A stretch of 64,000 bases of DNA from Elephas maximus indicus (lineage: Eukaryota > Chordata > Mammalia > Proboscidea > Elephantidae), in the NCBI RefSeq assembly GCF_024166365.1, contig NC_064824.1:126359608-126423607 (forward strand), read 5' to 3'. Made by a program: the position numbers and the translations under genes. Each line of letters opens with the position of its first letter. Within the stretch, counting starts at the first letter, position 1. Below, piece after piece: positions 11,222 to 22,429 of this stretch. Below the pieces are notes generated by a model. The model was not told the DNA's origin. It did not search any database and saw only the letters and a list, made by a program, of their open reading frames with translations.

Positions 11222-14200
11222 GTTGTTTTAGGTGCTGTCAAGTCCGTCCTGAAAGATAGCGACCCTGTGTACCACAGAACGAAACATGACCCCCGGTCCT
11301 ACACAGTCCTTATAATCGTTATGTTTGAGCCCCTTGTTGCAGCCACTGTGTCAGTCCATCTCATGCAAGTCTTCTTCTTCTCTGCTGACCCTGTACATTA
11401 TGAAGCATGATGTCCCTCTCCAGGGACTGATCCCTCCTGATAACATATCCAAAGTATGTAAGACGCAGCCTCACAGTTCTTGCTTCTAAGTAGCATTTTG
11501 GTTGTACTTCTTCCAAGGCAGATTTGTTCCTCATTTTGGCAGCCTGTGTTATATTCAATATTCTTCACCAACGTCAGATTCAAAAGCATCAATTCTTGTC
11601 TTCCTTATTCATTTTCCAGCTTTCACATGCATATAATGCAATTGAAAATACCTTGCCTTGGTCAGGTACACCTTAGTCTTCAAGGTGGTATCTTTGTTTT
11701 TCAACACTTTAAAGAGGTCCTTCACAGCAGATTTGCCCAATGCAATGAGTCTTTTGATTTCTTGACTGCTGCTTCCATGGCTGTTGATTGTGGATCCACG
11801 TAAAATGGAATCCTCGACAACTTCAATCTTTTGTCTGTTTATCCTGATGTGGCTTATTGGTCCAGTTATGAGGACCTTTGTTTTCCTTATGTAGAGGTGC
11901 ATTCCATACTGAAGGCTGTGGTCTTTGATCTTCATTAGTAAGTGCTTGATGGCTTCTTCCCTTTCAGCAAGCAAGCTTGCGTTATCTGAATAACTTCAGT
12001 TTTTAATGAGTTTTCCTCCTATCCTGATGTCCCATTTTTCTTCGTATAGTCCAGCTTCTTGGGTTATTTGCTGAGCATGCAGATTGAATAGGTATTGTGA
12101 AAGAATACAACCCTGACGCATACCTTTTCTGACTTTAAACCACTCACTATCCCCTTGCAATACTCGAAAAACTCCCTCTTGATCTATGTAGAGTTTTCTC
12201 ATGAGCATTATTAAGTGTTCTGGAATTCCGATTCTTTGCAATGTTATCCATAATTTGTTATCATCCACAAAGTGGAACGTCTTTGCATAGCGAATAAAAC
12301 ACAGGTAAACATCCTTCTGGTATTCTCTGCTTTCAGCCAGGATCCATCTGACATCAGCAATGATATCCTTGGTTCCACGTTCTCTTCTGAATATGGCCTG
12401 AACTTTTGGGATTTTCCTCAAGATATGTTGCTACAGCCACTTTTGAATGATATTCAGCAAAATTTTACTTTCGTGTGAGATTAATGGTGTTTGATAATTT
12501 CCACATTTAGTTGGATCACCTTTCTTGGGAATAGGTATAAAAACAGATCTCTTCTTGTTGGTTGGTCAGGTAGCTGTCCTCCAAATTTCTTTTCATGGTG
12601 CAGCTTGGACTTCTTTATTCAGTACCATTGATTCCCAATCATATGGTGCCCGTTGAAATGGCTGACCATTGATTAATTCTTTTTGACATAATGACTCTGT
12701 CTATTTCTTCCATTTTCTTTTAATTCTTCCTGTGTTGTTTGCTATTTTCCCCATAGAATCCTTCACTATTGCAACTCCAGGGTTGATTTTTTTCCACAGT
12801 TCTTTCAGATTGAGAAATTACCCATGTGTTCTTCCCTTTTGGTTTTCTATCTCCAGCTCTTTGCACCTGTTATTGTGATACTGTATTTTTTCTTCTCGAC
12901 CCAACTTTTGAAATCTTCTGTTCAGTTATTTTATTTCATCATTTCTTCCTTTTGCTTTAGCTGCTTTGAGACATTTGAGAGCAAGTTTTAGAATCTCCTC
13001 TGACATTCTTCTTGGTCTTCTCTTTCTTTCCTGCCTTTTCAATGACTTCTTGCTTTCTTCATGTATGATGCCTTTGATAACATTCCACAACTCGTCTGGT
13101 GTTTTGTCACCAGTGTTCAATGCACCAAATCTATTCTTGAGGTGGTCTCTAAATTCAGGTTGGATATACTCAAGGTCATGTTTTGGCTCTTGTATACTTA
13201 TTCAGATTTTCTTCAGTTTCAACTTGAACATGCATGTGAGCAATTGATGCTCTCTTCCATACTCGGCCCCTAGCCTTGTTTTGACTGACGCTATTGAGCT
13301 TTTCCATTGTCTATTTCCATAGATGTAGCTGATTTGACTTTTGTGTATGCCATCTGGTGAGTTCCATGTATATAGTCACCGTTTATGTTGATTAAAAAAG
13401 GTATTTGCAATGAAGAAGTCATTGGTCTTAAAAAATTCTGTCATTCAATTGCTGGCATTGTTTCCATGACAAAGACCATATTCTCCAACTACCAATCCTC
13501 CCTCTTTGTTTCAAACTTTTGCATTCCAATCACCAGTAAATATCAATGCATTCTGGTTGCATGTTCGATCAATTTCAGACTGCAGAAGTTGGTAGAAATC
13601 TTCAGTTTCTTCATATTTGTCCTTAGTGGTTAGTACATAAATTTGAACTATAGTCCCATTAACTGGCCTTCCTGGTATGCATATGGATATTATCCTATCA
13701 CTGACATCATTGTCCTTCAGGATAGATGTTGAAATGTTCTTTTTGATGATGAATGCAACACCGTCTTCAAGTTATCTTTCCCGACGTAGTAGACTCTATA
13801 ATAGTCCGATTCAAATTGGCCAATACCAGTCCATTTCAGTTCACTAATGCCTAGAATATTGATGTTTATGCGTTCCAATTTATTTTGACAATTTCCAACC
13901 TTCCTAGATTCATACATTTTTACATTCCATGTTCTGATTTTTAATGGATGTTTGCAGCTTTTTCTTCTCATTTTTAGTCTTGCCACATCAGCAAACGAAG
14001 GTCTCTAAAGCTTTACTCCATCCACATCATTACGGTCGACTCTACTTTGAGGAGGCAGCTCTTCCCCAGTGGTCTTTTGAGTGCCTTCCAACCTGGGGAG
14101 GGGGTTCATCCTTCAGTATTGTATTAGACAATGTTCAACTGATATTCATATGGCTTTCCCTGGCTAATTCTTTTCAGAAGTAAACTGCTGGGTCCTTCGT

Positions 14201-14332
14201 CCTAGCCTGTCTTAGCTGAAATCTGTCCTCCATTGGTCACCCTGCTGGTATCCAAATACCAGTGGCATAGCTTACAGCATCACAGAAACATGCAAGCCTC
14301 CACAGAAGGAGAAACTGATAGACATGCGGGAC
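11222..14332 (-). mobile_element. Full-length RTE-clade LINE, copy 2
   Basis: Minus-strand RTE of 3.11 kb, almost the same length as copy 1. From 14332 down it shows a 5'UTR, the endonuclease start (MARLKMRRKSCKHPLKIRTW at 13986) with ISELKWTGIGQFESD, RT remnants including GMRQGCILSQYLFNLHAQQI near 12100, and a C-terminal block near 11400. The repeats ACTCCTCTCAT (11211-11221) and ACTCCTCACAT (14333-14343) differ at one base and mark the target-site duplication inside an ancient L1. ORF broken. Confidence 0.9.
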
Positions 14333-14460
14333 ACTCCTCACATAGTTTGCCCTAATATTAATAACTGATGATACATTCACCAAACTAGGAAACCAACATT
14401 AGCACATTAATATTACTAATAACTAAACTTCAATTGTACAGAGTAACTAAAGTGTTACCC
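14333..14460. mobile_element. Ancient L1 3' fragment, right of RTE copy 2
   Basis: CCCTAATATTAATAACTGAT and later AACATTAGCACATTAATATT continue the old L1 3' region interrupted at 11221. Confidence 0.55.
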
Positions 14461-14469
14461 AAATAATGA

Positions 14470-15355
14470 GATCAATAACATCTCACTAAATAGACAATAG
14501 AAAAGTGGTAACTTTGGTGAAGTGTAAGACAATACACAATACTGGGGAAGCCAGAACAACTTGAGGAACACAAGGTCTTGGAATCTTCATAAACACATCC
14601 AAACTTCCTGAGGGACTGAATTACTGGGCTGAGGGTTGGGGATTATGGTCTTAGGGAACATCTAGCTCAATTGGCATAACATAGTTTATAAAGAAATTAT
14701 TCTACATTCTACATTGCTGAGTAGCATGTGGGGTCTTAAAAGCCTGTGAGCGGCCATCTAAGATACTCCACAGGTCTCACCCCATTTGGAGCAAAGGAGA
14801 ATGAAGAAAATCAATGGAATAAGGCAAAGATTAGTCCAAAGGATTAGTGGACCACAGGTACCACAGCCTCCACCAGGCTGGGTCCAGCAGAACTAGGTGG
14901 AGCCCGGCTACCACCTGGGATCACAACAGAGGATCTTGAATGGAGCTGGAGATAAATGTAGAATAAACTTCTAACTCACACACACACACACACACACATA
15001 CAAACGGACTTACTAGTGTGTTAGAGACTGGAGAAAACTCAAGACTATGGCCCCTGGACACCCTTTTAACTGGGTTGAAGTCATTCCTGAGGTTCATCAT
15101 TCAGTCAAAGATTAGACAGACCCATAAAACAAAATGAGACTACATGGGCACACCACCCCAGCGGCAAAGACTTGAAGGCAGGAGGGGACAAGAAAACTGG
15201 TAATGGGGAACCCAAGTCTAAGAAGGAGAGTGTGTTGACCATTCAAAGAGTTCACAACTAATGTTACAAAACAATACGTATATAATTTGTTTAATGAGAA
15301 ACTAATTTGCTCTGTAAACCTCCATCTAAAGCACAATAAAAAATAGTATTAAAAA
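14470..15355 (+). mobile_element. Older L1 subfamily, 3'UTR only
   Basis: 5'-truncated insertion: TAAATAGACAATAGAAAAGT start region, CATCTAGCTCAATTGGCATA, GCGGCCATCTAAGATACTCC, and the end AACCTCCATCTAAAGCACAA then TAAAAA. The same segments in the same order occur at 59860-60715 and 62757-63395. A (CA)n run lies inside it. Confidence 0.8.
14977..14998. repeat. (CA)n microsatellite
   Basis: Eleven CA dinucleotides in a row inside the L1 3'UTR. Confidence 0.95.
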
Positions 15356-15359
15356 AAAG

Positions 15360-15720
15360 AACATCTCATGTTCTTTTTCAAGGAAAATAAAAGATACCAT
15401 CTTGACTAAATAGTAATACATTTGACATAAGTTTTAGACACATATCGCTATATTGAGTTCTCTTCAGATAAATTGAAAAGAAGCTAATTTGGACAGAAGT
15501 TATAATAAAATCTCAGATGACAGTTATAGTAATTTCCATGTTGAGATTAACTTTAATTTATATTAGGCAGAGCAGAACCATTTTTTAAGTGCTAGGGGAC
15601 TTCAGGAAAGTTTGGTTGGTGAAGCCAGTTTTTCCGAAGAGATTTTCTTCTGCCACAGGAATTTTTTTTTTTCCCAAATTCACTCAAGTTGTGCCTATCC
15701 CTAAATTTTCTTAACATAGA
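15360..15720. other. Unique downstream flank
   Basis: No recognised repeat or open frame. It lies just beyond the possible end of the S28 transcript. Confidence 0.5.
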
Positions 15721-15724
15721 ATTC

Positions 15725-16118
15725 TTTATTTGGCAAAGTATTTTGTCTTATTTATGTATTCATAGTATCTAAAATTAGTCAAAACATTTATATTTGCATG
15801 TTATAAATAGCCTTTTTTAAAAAGAATAAGAGTTGATGAAACAGAGACTGTTCTGGAAAACACAGATTGTATAGCTTCCATCCTCATGGCAACCAACTGA
15901 ATGTTTGCACCTGGTACTGCAGGGTAATTATTTCTTGTGTGCTGGATAATCTGCTCCTTCTCAAGGTCATCAAGAAAGGAGGAACAAGATGACCTTCCAT
16001 GAAATCAAAATCAACTTAAATCCTGCAGAGAGGAACTGCTCTAATTTCACCCTTGCAGGACATTTTACATTTGAGCAATAAAATGGGAGTCCAGAGTTCA
16101 GGTTCTGTTGCATTTATT
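15725..16118 (-). promoter_or_regulatory. Candidate 3'UTR with two poly(A) signals of the S28 gene
   Basis: On the minus strand an AATAAA lies at 16113-16118, only 13 nt past the stop codon, and another at 15725-15730, about 400 nt past it. The first would give an unusually short 3'UTR; the second is more typical. No repeat was recognised in between, consistent with unique 3'UTR sequence. Which signal is used cannot be decided from sequence. Confidence 0.3.
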
Positions 16119-16130
16119 TTTCAGAGAGAT

Positions 16131-16240
16131 CTATTGCTTTAGCCATTTTTGTAGAATCCGGAAGATTTTTTCTCGTGCTTGAATTAGTTCAGCTGAATCA
16201 GTATTCTTTTGTTCGTACATATCTGCACAATGTACTGCAC
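16131..16240 (-). CDS. S28 peptidase terminal exon with the catalytic histidine and stop
   Basis: Encodes AVHCADMYEQKNTDSAELIQ then AREKIFRILQKWLKQ and TAG at 16131-16133. His in VHCADM is the charge-relay histidine; HC.DM....DS..L..AR..I...L..WL is the standard S28 C-terminus. The chain stops right after WLKQ, shorter than the tail I recall for PRSS16, which supports a distinct paralogue. Acceptor TTTTTAG is at 16241-16247. Length 110 bp includes two bases completing Gly from the previous exon. Confidence 0.92.
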
Positions 16241-16299
16241 CTAAAAAGAGAAAGATAAATGTCAGAATACTTACATACCAAGAATCCAAAGACCAAATG

Positions 16300-16545
16300 T
16301 CCCTAACCCCCAGCTACACGTTAGAACCACTTTGAAATCAAACCAATACCTGACCCCCATCCTTCAGAGGTTCTAACTTAATTAGTCTGGGGTGGGGATG
16401 GGTATAAGTAACTCTTAAAAGCTGGTTACAAGGTGATAAAAATGTGCAGCCATAATTAAAAAAAAATTAGTTTATTCATATAATGGGCTTTGAATCAAAG
16501 AAATAAGCTTCCTTGTCGATTGGTTAATATATGATGTTTACCCTA
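16300..16545. other. Intron sequence with a possible ancient DNA-transposon remnant
   Basis: CACGTTAGAACCACTTTGAA, CTTAATTAGTCTGGGGTGGG and a final ATGTGCAGCC resemble a common eutherian palindromic element (ACATTAGAATCACC...CTGGGGTGGGGCC). The family name is not certain. Confidence 0.3.
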
Positions 16546-16615
16546 CTTTGCAGTTCTACTCTGTCCTATAGGGTCGCTATGAGTCAGAATCGACTCGACA
16601 GCATTGGTTTTTTTT
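16545..16615 (+). mobile_element. AfroSINE 3' end
   Basis: TTCTACTCTGTCCTATAGGG then TCGCTATGAGTCAGAATCGA and a GGTTTTTTTT tail: the young AfroSINE 3' end without the tRNA head. Confidence 0.9.
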
Positions 16616-16619
16616 ATTC

Positions 16620-17290
16620 AAGTGAGTTACTGTTGAAGCCTATGTAATCCTCTTGTGCTACAAATTAATGAAAGTGTCTGGGAATGATTAAGGTAGTAGA
16701 TTTAAAGAATAATGTTTTTACTTTCCTTTTTGTTCAATCCAAGTGTGATATAACTTAAGTTCCATCTGAGGAAGTTACACTGTGTGAATCTCAGTGAGTT
16801 TCATTTTAGAAAGTTTTCCCAGCAGTCTACTGGAATTGCAGTGTACCAGGTCCAAGAGCCTATTGTTGAATTTTCAGATATTCTGAAGCTGGCTGTTACA
16901 CAGTGAGCTTGAAATTGGTCTTGATGGGGGTATTTACACCATGAAAATCAGCAGTGCTAAAAAATCAGTGCTTTTTTTTTTTTTTTTTGTCCTTAAGAAG
17001 AATGGATTGATAAACATATAACACGTAAGTATAAGATCAGACAAAATTTGATGGGGGCTTAAATATTTGTCAAACCCTTCCTTTTGCAGATGTGGAACCT
17101 AGGCCTCAGAGAGTTTGTGACTTGTCAGTAAAATTGCTAAGGGTTGAACTCAGATCACAGAAGGTCTGTCTCACCCTGGATTATGTAGCAAATGCTGTCA
17201 AATACGAGCTCAGGGTTTTACAAATAAGCATCCAACCAAAGCAAAAACATAACAGAATGGAACAAAACATTTGGCTTAGAGTACAACTTA
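16620..17290. other. Intron, nothing recognised
   Basis: Contains a 17-base T run near 16972 and a chance 74-codon plus-strand open frame at 17092-17316 with no family features. No gene supported. Confidence 0.5.
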
Positions 17291-17309
17291 TTGTGACACC
17301 ATATGTTTT

Positions 17310-17462
17310 AGAGTAGAACTGTGTTACATAAGATTTTCAATGGCATGATGTTCAGAAAGCAGATAACCAGGTCTTTCTTCTGAGGCACCACCAACCTGTC
17401 AGTTAGTAGCCAAACACTTAACCATGTGCACTGCTCAGGGATTCCAAGCATCCATCCATTCG
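17310..17462 (-). mobile_element. AfroSINE, old, antisense
   Basis: GTAGAACTGTGTTACATAAG, a segment near GGTCTTTCTTCTGAGGCACC, and CTTAACCATGTGCACTGCTC are the complement of a diverged AfroSINE. Confidence 0.65.
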
Positions 17463-17512
17463 GAATTATCTATTTTAGGAGCAAGATGTATTTACTACTA
17501 CCCACAAATTTC

Positions 17513-17704
17513 CTTGCTGTTAAGTCAATTCCGATAATTGTAATCCTTTTGGAAAGGGTAGAGCTGCCCCATGGGATTTCCATGGCTATAATTTTTAAGG
17601 AAATAGAAAACCACGTCTTCCCCTGCAGAACAACTGGTAGGTTTGAATGCCAGCCTTTTGGTTAGCAGCTGAGTGTTTAACAATTGCACCGCTGGAACTC
17701 CTTA
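17513..17704 (-). mobile_element. AfroSINE, antisense
   Basis: TAGAGCTGCCCCATGGGATT, TCCATGGCTATAATTTTTAA, TTTTGGTTAGCAGCTGAGTG and TTAACAATTGCACCGCTGGA are the complement of the AfroSINE tail, middle and tRNA-like head. Confidence 0.8.
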
Positions 17705-17939
17705 TTTTCCTTTAAGAAGCTGAAATTATGTCATAACCATGGCACATCTGGACAGTTTAGTACTATTCTCCTATTGAAAAAACAATAAGAAAGACTTCTA
17801 TGTACTTAGATGGAAAGATCTCCAGTGTATATTGGTAAGAGAAACAAGGAAGGTGTCGGACAGTGTATATATTAAAAAAAAATATGCTGCCTTTTTTCAC
17901 AAATGGATGAGAATATATATGATAGTATTTGCCAAAAGC

Positions 17940-18137
17940 AGAAACCCTGGTGGCACCTTGGTTAAAGCACTTGGCTGCTAACCAAATGTGGGAAGATCGA
18001 AACCACCAGCCATTCTGCTGGAAAATGATGTGGCAGTCAGCTTCCATAAAGATTTATAGACTTGAAAACATTTCAAGGAAATCCTACTCTGTCCTAAAGG
18101 TCATTACGAATTGGATTCAAATTGCTGGCAGTGAGTT
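17940..18137 (+). mobile_element. AfroSINE
   Basis: GAAACCCTGGTGGCACCTTG head, CTTGGCTGCTAACCAAATGT, CAGCTTCCATAAAGATTTAT and TCCTACTCTGTCCTAAAGGT tail. It overlaps the chance open frame 17929-18222. Confidence 0.88.
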
Positions 18138-18450
18138 TTTATTTTTTAATTTTGATTTGCAAAAAAAGAAATACCAGAAAGATGAACAAGAAACTAATAA
18201 AGATGGCTCCCTAACAGGTTAGGAGGGGAACAGAATAGGGAAGGTAAGACTTCTGTCTGTAGAGAAATAAGCAAAGCCCCTCACAACTGTCAGATCATTA
18301 CAAACTACAGAGTTTCCCATAAACATAAATAATTTCACAGAATTTCAAGTTCAGATGAGGTGACACCATGACTATGATGAGATCAGGTAGAAATAAGACA
18401 CACTGTAATCATGTGTGAGCATAGACAAAAGCAATGACACCCTGCAACCA

Positions 18451-18645
18451 TAAGGAGTCCTAGGTGATGCAAACCTTTAAGTACTGGGCTATTAACTGAA
18501 AGACTGGCAGTTCAAATCCACCCAGAAATGCCTTGGAGGGAAGAAATGGCAATCTACTTCCAGATGATCACAGCCATTGAAAACCCTAAGGAGCACAGTA
18601 GTGCTCTGAAAAACATGGGGTCAACCTGATTGGAAGACAGAACTG
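18451..18645 (+). mobile_element. AfroSINE, old
   Basis: GGAGTCCTAGGTGATGCAAA head, CTGGCAGTTCAAATCCACCC, ACTTCCAGATGATCACAGCC middle; tail diverged. Confidence 0.7.
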
Positions 18646-18649
18646 GTTA

Positions 18650-19470
18650 TTATTATACAAAGAAAGTAATGACCTATCCTTTTCTCCTGGCTGACATGCG
18701 TAGCTACTATTTTCTACCATGACATCTCTAGCCCCACTTTGTTCTTCCTGCCTCCTGAATAAAAATTATAAAGACTATTGATCATTGAATTCCTCAACTG
18801 ACTTACAGCATTTAATTTTGACCAATGGCCAAATTTGAACATGACAAGATATGAAATGGTAGTTCTGATGCATACAGAAATTATGAATATCCAAGAATAC
18901 ATAATGAAATTTTTTTAAAAAGTACGTTATTATACCAACTTGATTTTATTATCTAATATAAGGAATCATAAAACTGTATTTTCAATGAGCACAAAACACT
19001 GTGAATACAAGACCAATTAGAAGTGGGATAATAAGAGATGTAGAAATGGAAGTGAAGTGGAAAAGGCATATTTATAAAATTTGACTCAGTACTTCAAATT
19101 CTTCTCTAATTATACATAAGTGGTCTTTTTTTTTTTTTTTTTTTGGTTGATGTGAAGAACCTGAAGATAAGACATTGACCTTCTTGCTGAGTTCTCTTAA
19201 CTTCATTTTCATAATTTTATAATTCTTCAATCAGTACGTAATCTCTGAACATCAGCCATATAGTAGGCACCATGGATTCAAAAATGAGTAAGATCCGGTC
19301 ACAGCAATCAGGGCGATTGCTTCCTAGAAGGTGAATCCTAAACTTCCTCTTCCGTTTCTCAATTCTGTCTAGACATCTGTGACCCAGGAAAGTTTCCTGT
19401 GTAATTTGATCAATGTCCGTCTTCATGTATGATGAGTTGCTCGAGCAGTGACTATGTGCACCCTTATCCC
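18650..19470. other. Intron, nothing recognised apart from homopolymer
   Basis: Unique-looking intron sequence with a T run at about 19126-19144. Two short minus-strand open frames (18902-18714, 19426-19217) have no family features. Confidence 0.45.
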
Positions 19471-19536
19471 CCTAGGGTCCAGCACAGCATCTGACACAAG
19501 TAGACCCCCCATAAATACTTTTAAATGAATAAATTT
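19470..19536 (+). mobile_element. L2/MIR-type ancient 3' end (tentative)
   Basis: GGTCCAGCACAGCATCTGAC, then ATAAATACTTTTAAATGAAT, follows the L2-like pattern (CAGCACAGTGCCTGGCACA...AATAAAT...TGAATGAA). Confidence 0.4.
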
Positions 19537-19755
19537 GAGCACTCCATCTTACTAAGTTCCATGAAAAATAAGGATTTGCAATGGTTTTTCAGGTTTTCGA
19601 GGTCTTTTTGAAATCATAAGAACTTATACCTGTAAAAAACCTGGAAGGCAGGTGGCACAATGGTTAAAGAACAAGACTTCTAGTGAGACTTCTTTGCTTT
19701 GAATACTGGACCTACTACTTATTACACTGAGAGTCTTAGTTTGGTTTTCTCAACC

Positions 19756-19950
19756 TGTGTATGAGTCCTTGGGTGGTAACAACAGAAAAGTTTGAGGTTC
19801 AAATTTACCCAGAGGTTCCTCAGAAGATAGGCTTGACTATCCCTTTGAAATAAATCAGTGATTTAAAACTCTGTGGAGCATAGTTCTACTCTGACACACA
19901 AGAGGTGATAAGGAGTTGGGGCCAACTAGACGGAAACAGCTTTATTAGTT
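19756..19950 (+). mobile_element. AfroSINE, old
   Basis: GAGTCCTTGGGTGGTAACAA head, CCCAGAGGTTCCTCAGAAGA, CTCTGTGGAGCATAGTTCTA middle and AGTTGGGGCCAACTAGACGG tail. Confidence 0.65.
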
Positions 19951-20009
19951 TGTGGTCCATTTTCTCATCTACAAAATTTTGAAATTTGTTAACAATTACC
20001 CTTGATTGT

Positions 20010-20345
20010 TAGGAAGATTTGCCCAATGCAACGCACCTTTTGATTTCTTGACTTCTGCTACCATGGGTGCTGATAGTGGATCCAAGCATAATGAAATTCT
20101 TCACAACTTCAATCTTTACTCCACTTCTCAGGATGTTGCTTACTGATCCAATTGTGAGTTTTCTTGTTTTCTTTATGTTGAGGTATAGTGCATATGGAAG
20201 GCTGTGGTCTTTGATCTTCATCAGTAAGTGCTTCAAGTTCTCTTCATTTTCAGCAAGCAAGGTTGTATTATCTGCATATCGCATTTTGTTAAGGAGCCTT
20301 TCTCCAATTCTTATGCACCATTCTTCATATAGTCCATGTGTGGGT
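20010..20345 (-). mobile_element. RTE LINE fragment, RT YADD region
   Basis: The minus strand encodes MRYADNTTLLAENEENLKHL then LMKIKDHSLPYALYLNIKKT and SQEIKRCVALGKS. This is the RTE RT catalytic block; the second acidic residue of YADD is Asn here. The piece is internal, with no tail. Confidence 0.88.
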
Positions 20346-20661
20346 ATAGATCACTTGAAATATAGCTCATCGAAATTGACATGTGCCTTAAGTAAAATAC
20401 ACTCGATTTTGAGTGCTTAGTGCAAAACTGTAAAAACCGTGTTAACTATCTTCTTATATTAATTATATGCTGAAATGAAAATATTTTGTATCTATTGTGT
20501 TAAATAAAATATATACTCAAAGTTAACTCCATTTGTGTGTGTGTTTGTATTTACTTGAAAATTTTGTATGTTCTTCAAATGTATAGCTCAAATTATACTT
20601 TTATTAATTACCACCACCCACTGCCGTCCAGTCGTAATTAGCACTGGAAAATATGGTGGCT

Positions 20662-20872
20662 AGCCCTGGTGGTGCATTGATTAAATCACTTGGCTTTTAA
20701 GCAAATGGTCAGAGGTTTGAACTACAAGTGACACCATGGATGAAAGGTGGGAGTCTGGTTCCATAAGGATTTACAACCTTGAAAACTCTCTAGGCCAGTT
20801 TTACTCTGACCTGTATGGTTGCTATGAGTCAGAATCGACTTGATAGCAATGGGTTTGTTTTGGTTTTTGGTA
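20662..20872 (+). mobile_element. AfroSINE
   Basis: CTAGCCCTGGTGGTGCATTG head, TGGTTCCATAAGGATTTACA middle, TATGAGTCAGAATCGACTTG and AATGGGTTTGTTTTGG tail: nearly complete. Confidence 0.9.
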
Positions 20873-21113
20873 GGTATAAACAAAATTAGATGCATTTAAA
20901 AATAAGTAGAATCATTGTAAAAGTGTTAGGCATTAATTCAGAAGTAGAATACAAAAGATTTGTGTCCATATGGTAAAATAATTCTATGCATAAGATAGGT
21001 TGTCTAATGCCCTTGGTACACTATGGTTGCCTATTCCAAGTTATTTAAATATTCTTCCTCAGAGTTACCAATCAGTGAGGAATTTTTACATGTCAGGCTC
21101 TATAATAAATATT

Positions 21114-22068
21114 TTATTGTTGTTGTTAGCTGCTGTCCAGTCGGTTACAACTCACAGCGACCCTATGCACAACAGAATGAAACACTGCCCGGTCCTGCGC
21201 CATCCTTACAATCGTTGTTATGCTTGAGCTCATTGTTGCAGCCACTGTGTCAATCCACTTCGTTGAGGGTCTTCCTCTTTTCCGCTGACCCTGTACTCTG
21301 TCAAGGATGATGTCCTTCTCCAGGGACTCATCCCTCCTGACAACATGTCCAAATTATGTAAGTCGCAATCTCACCATCCTTGCTTCTAAGGAGCATTCTG
21401 GTTGTACTTCTTCCAAGACAGATTTGTTTGTTCTTTTGGCAGTCCATGGTATATTCAATATTCTTCACCAACACCACAATTCAAAGGCATCAACTCTTCT
21501 TTGGTCTTCCTTATTCATTGTCCAGTTTTCACACGTATATGATGTGACTGAAAATACCATAGCTTGGGTCAGGTGCACCTTAGTCTTCAAGGTGACATCT
21601 TTGCTCTTCAACGCTTTAAAGAGGTTCTTTGCAGCAGATTTGCCCAACGCAACGCGTCTTTTGATTTCTTGACTGCTGTTTCCATGGCTGTTGATTGTGG
21701 ATCCAAGTAAAATGAAATCCTTGACAACTTCAATCTTTTCTCCGTTTATCGTGATGTTGCTTATTGGTCCAGTTGTGAGGATTTTTGTTTTCTTTATGTT
21801 GAGATGCAATCCATACTGAAGGATGTGGTCTTTGATCTTCATTAGTAAGTGCTTCAAGTCCTCTTCACTTTCAGCAAGCAAGGTTGTGTCATCTGCATAA
21901 CGCAGGTTGTTAATGAGTCTTCTTCCAATCCTGATGCCCTGTTCTTCTTCATATAGTCCAGCTTCTCATATTACTTGTTCAGCATACAGATTAAATAGGT
22001 ACGGTGAATGAATACAACCCTGACGCACACCTTTCCTGACTTTAAACCAATCAGTATCCCCTTACCAT
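21114..22068 (-). mobile_element. RTE LINE, 5'-truncated younger copy
   Basis: The minus strand has a good 3' end (GTTGTTGTTAGCTGCTGTCC complement) and an unbroken 138-codon RTE segment at 21881-21465 (LAESEEDLKHLLMKIKDHIL ... KAAKNLFKAL region). It breaks off near 22068 within the block encoding the VRQGC..SPY region. One of the better preserved RTE copies here. Confidence 0.9.
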
Positions 22069-22124
22069 CTTATTGAATAATATAGCCCTCTAATTTGTGA
22101 ATCCAGCACCCATCAGTCAGTTTG

Positions 22125-22425
22125 TCATAGAGTGGTGGCTTACATGTTATTAAGTTATGCTGGAAGTTATGCTACAGATATTTAAAATACTAACAGGGTC
22201 ACCCACGCAGGACAGGTTTCAATGGAGCTTCCAGCATATGACTAGAAAGAAAGGCCTGATGATCTAGTTCTAAAATGTAGCCATGAAATCTCTACGGATC
22301 ACAATAGTTATTGTCTGATATAGTACTGGGAGATGAGCCCCTAGATTGAAGGCAACACTAGAATCAAGCGTGCCAGGATCATAATGATTCTTTTGCACAT
22401 GGCATTGGTATCAATTGAAGCCTAC
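22125..22425 (+). mobile_element. RTE 5'UTR-derived fragment
   Basis: GTTATGCTGGAAGTTATGCT, ACTAACAGGGTCACCCACGC, GGACAGGTTTCAATGGAGCT, ATTGTCTGATATAGTACTGG and GAGATGAGCCCC match the 5'UTR visible as the complement of 14100-14330. It may be an internal-deletion derivative rather than a truncated LINE. Confidence 0.7.
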
Positions 22426-22429
22426 TCAA

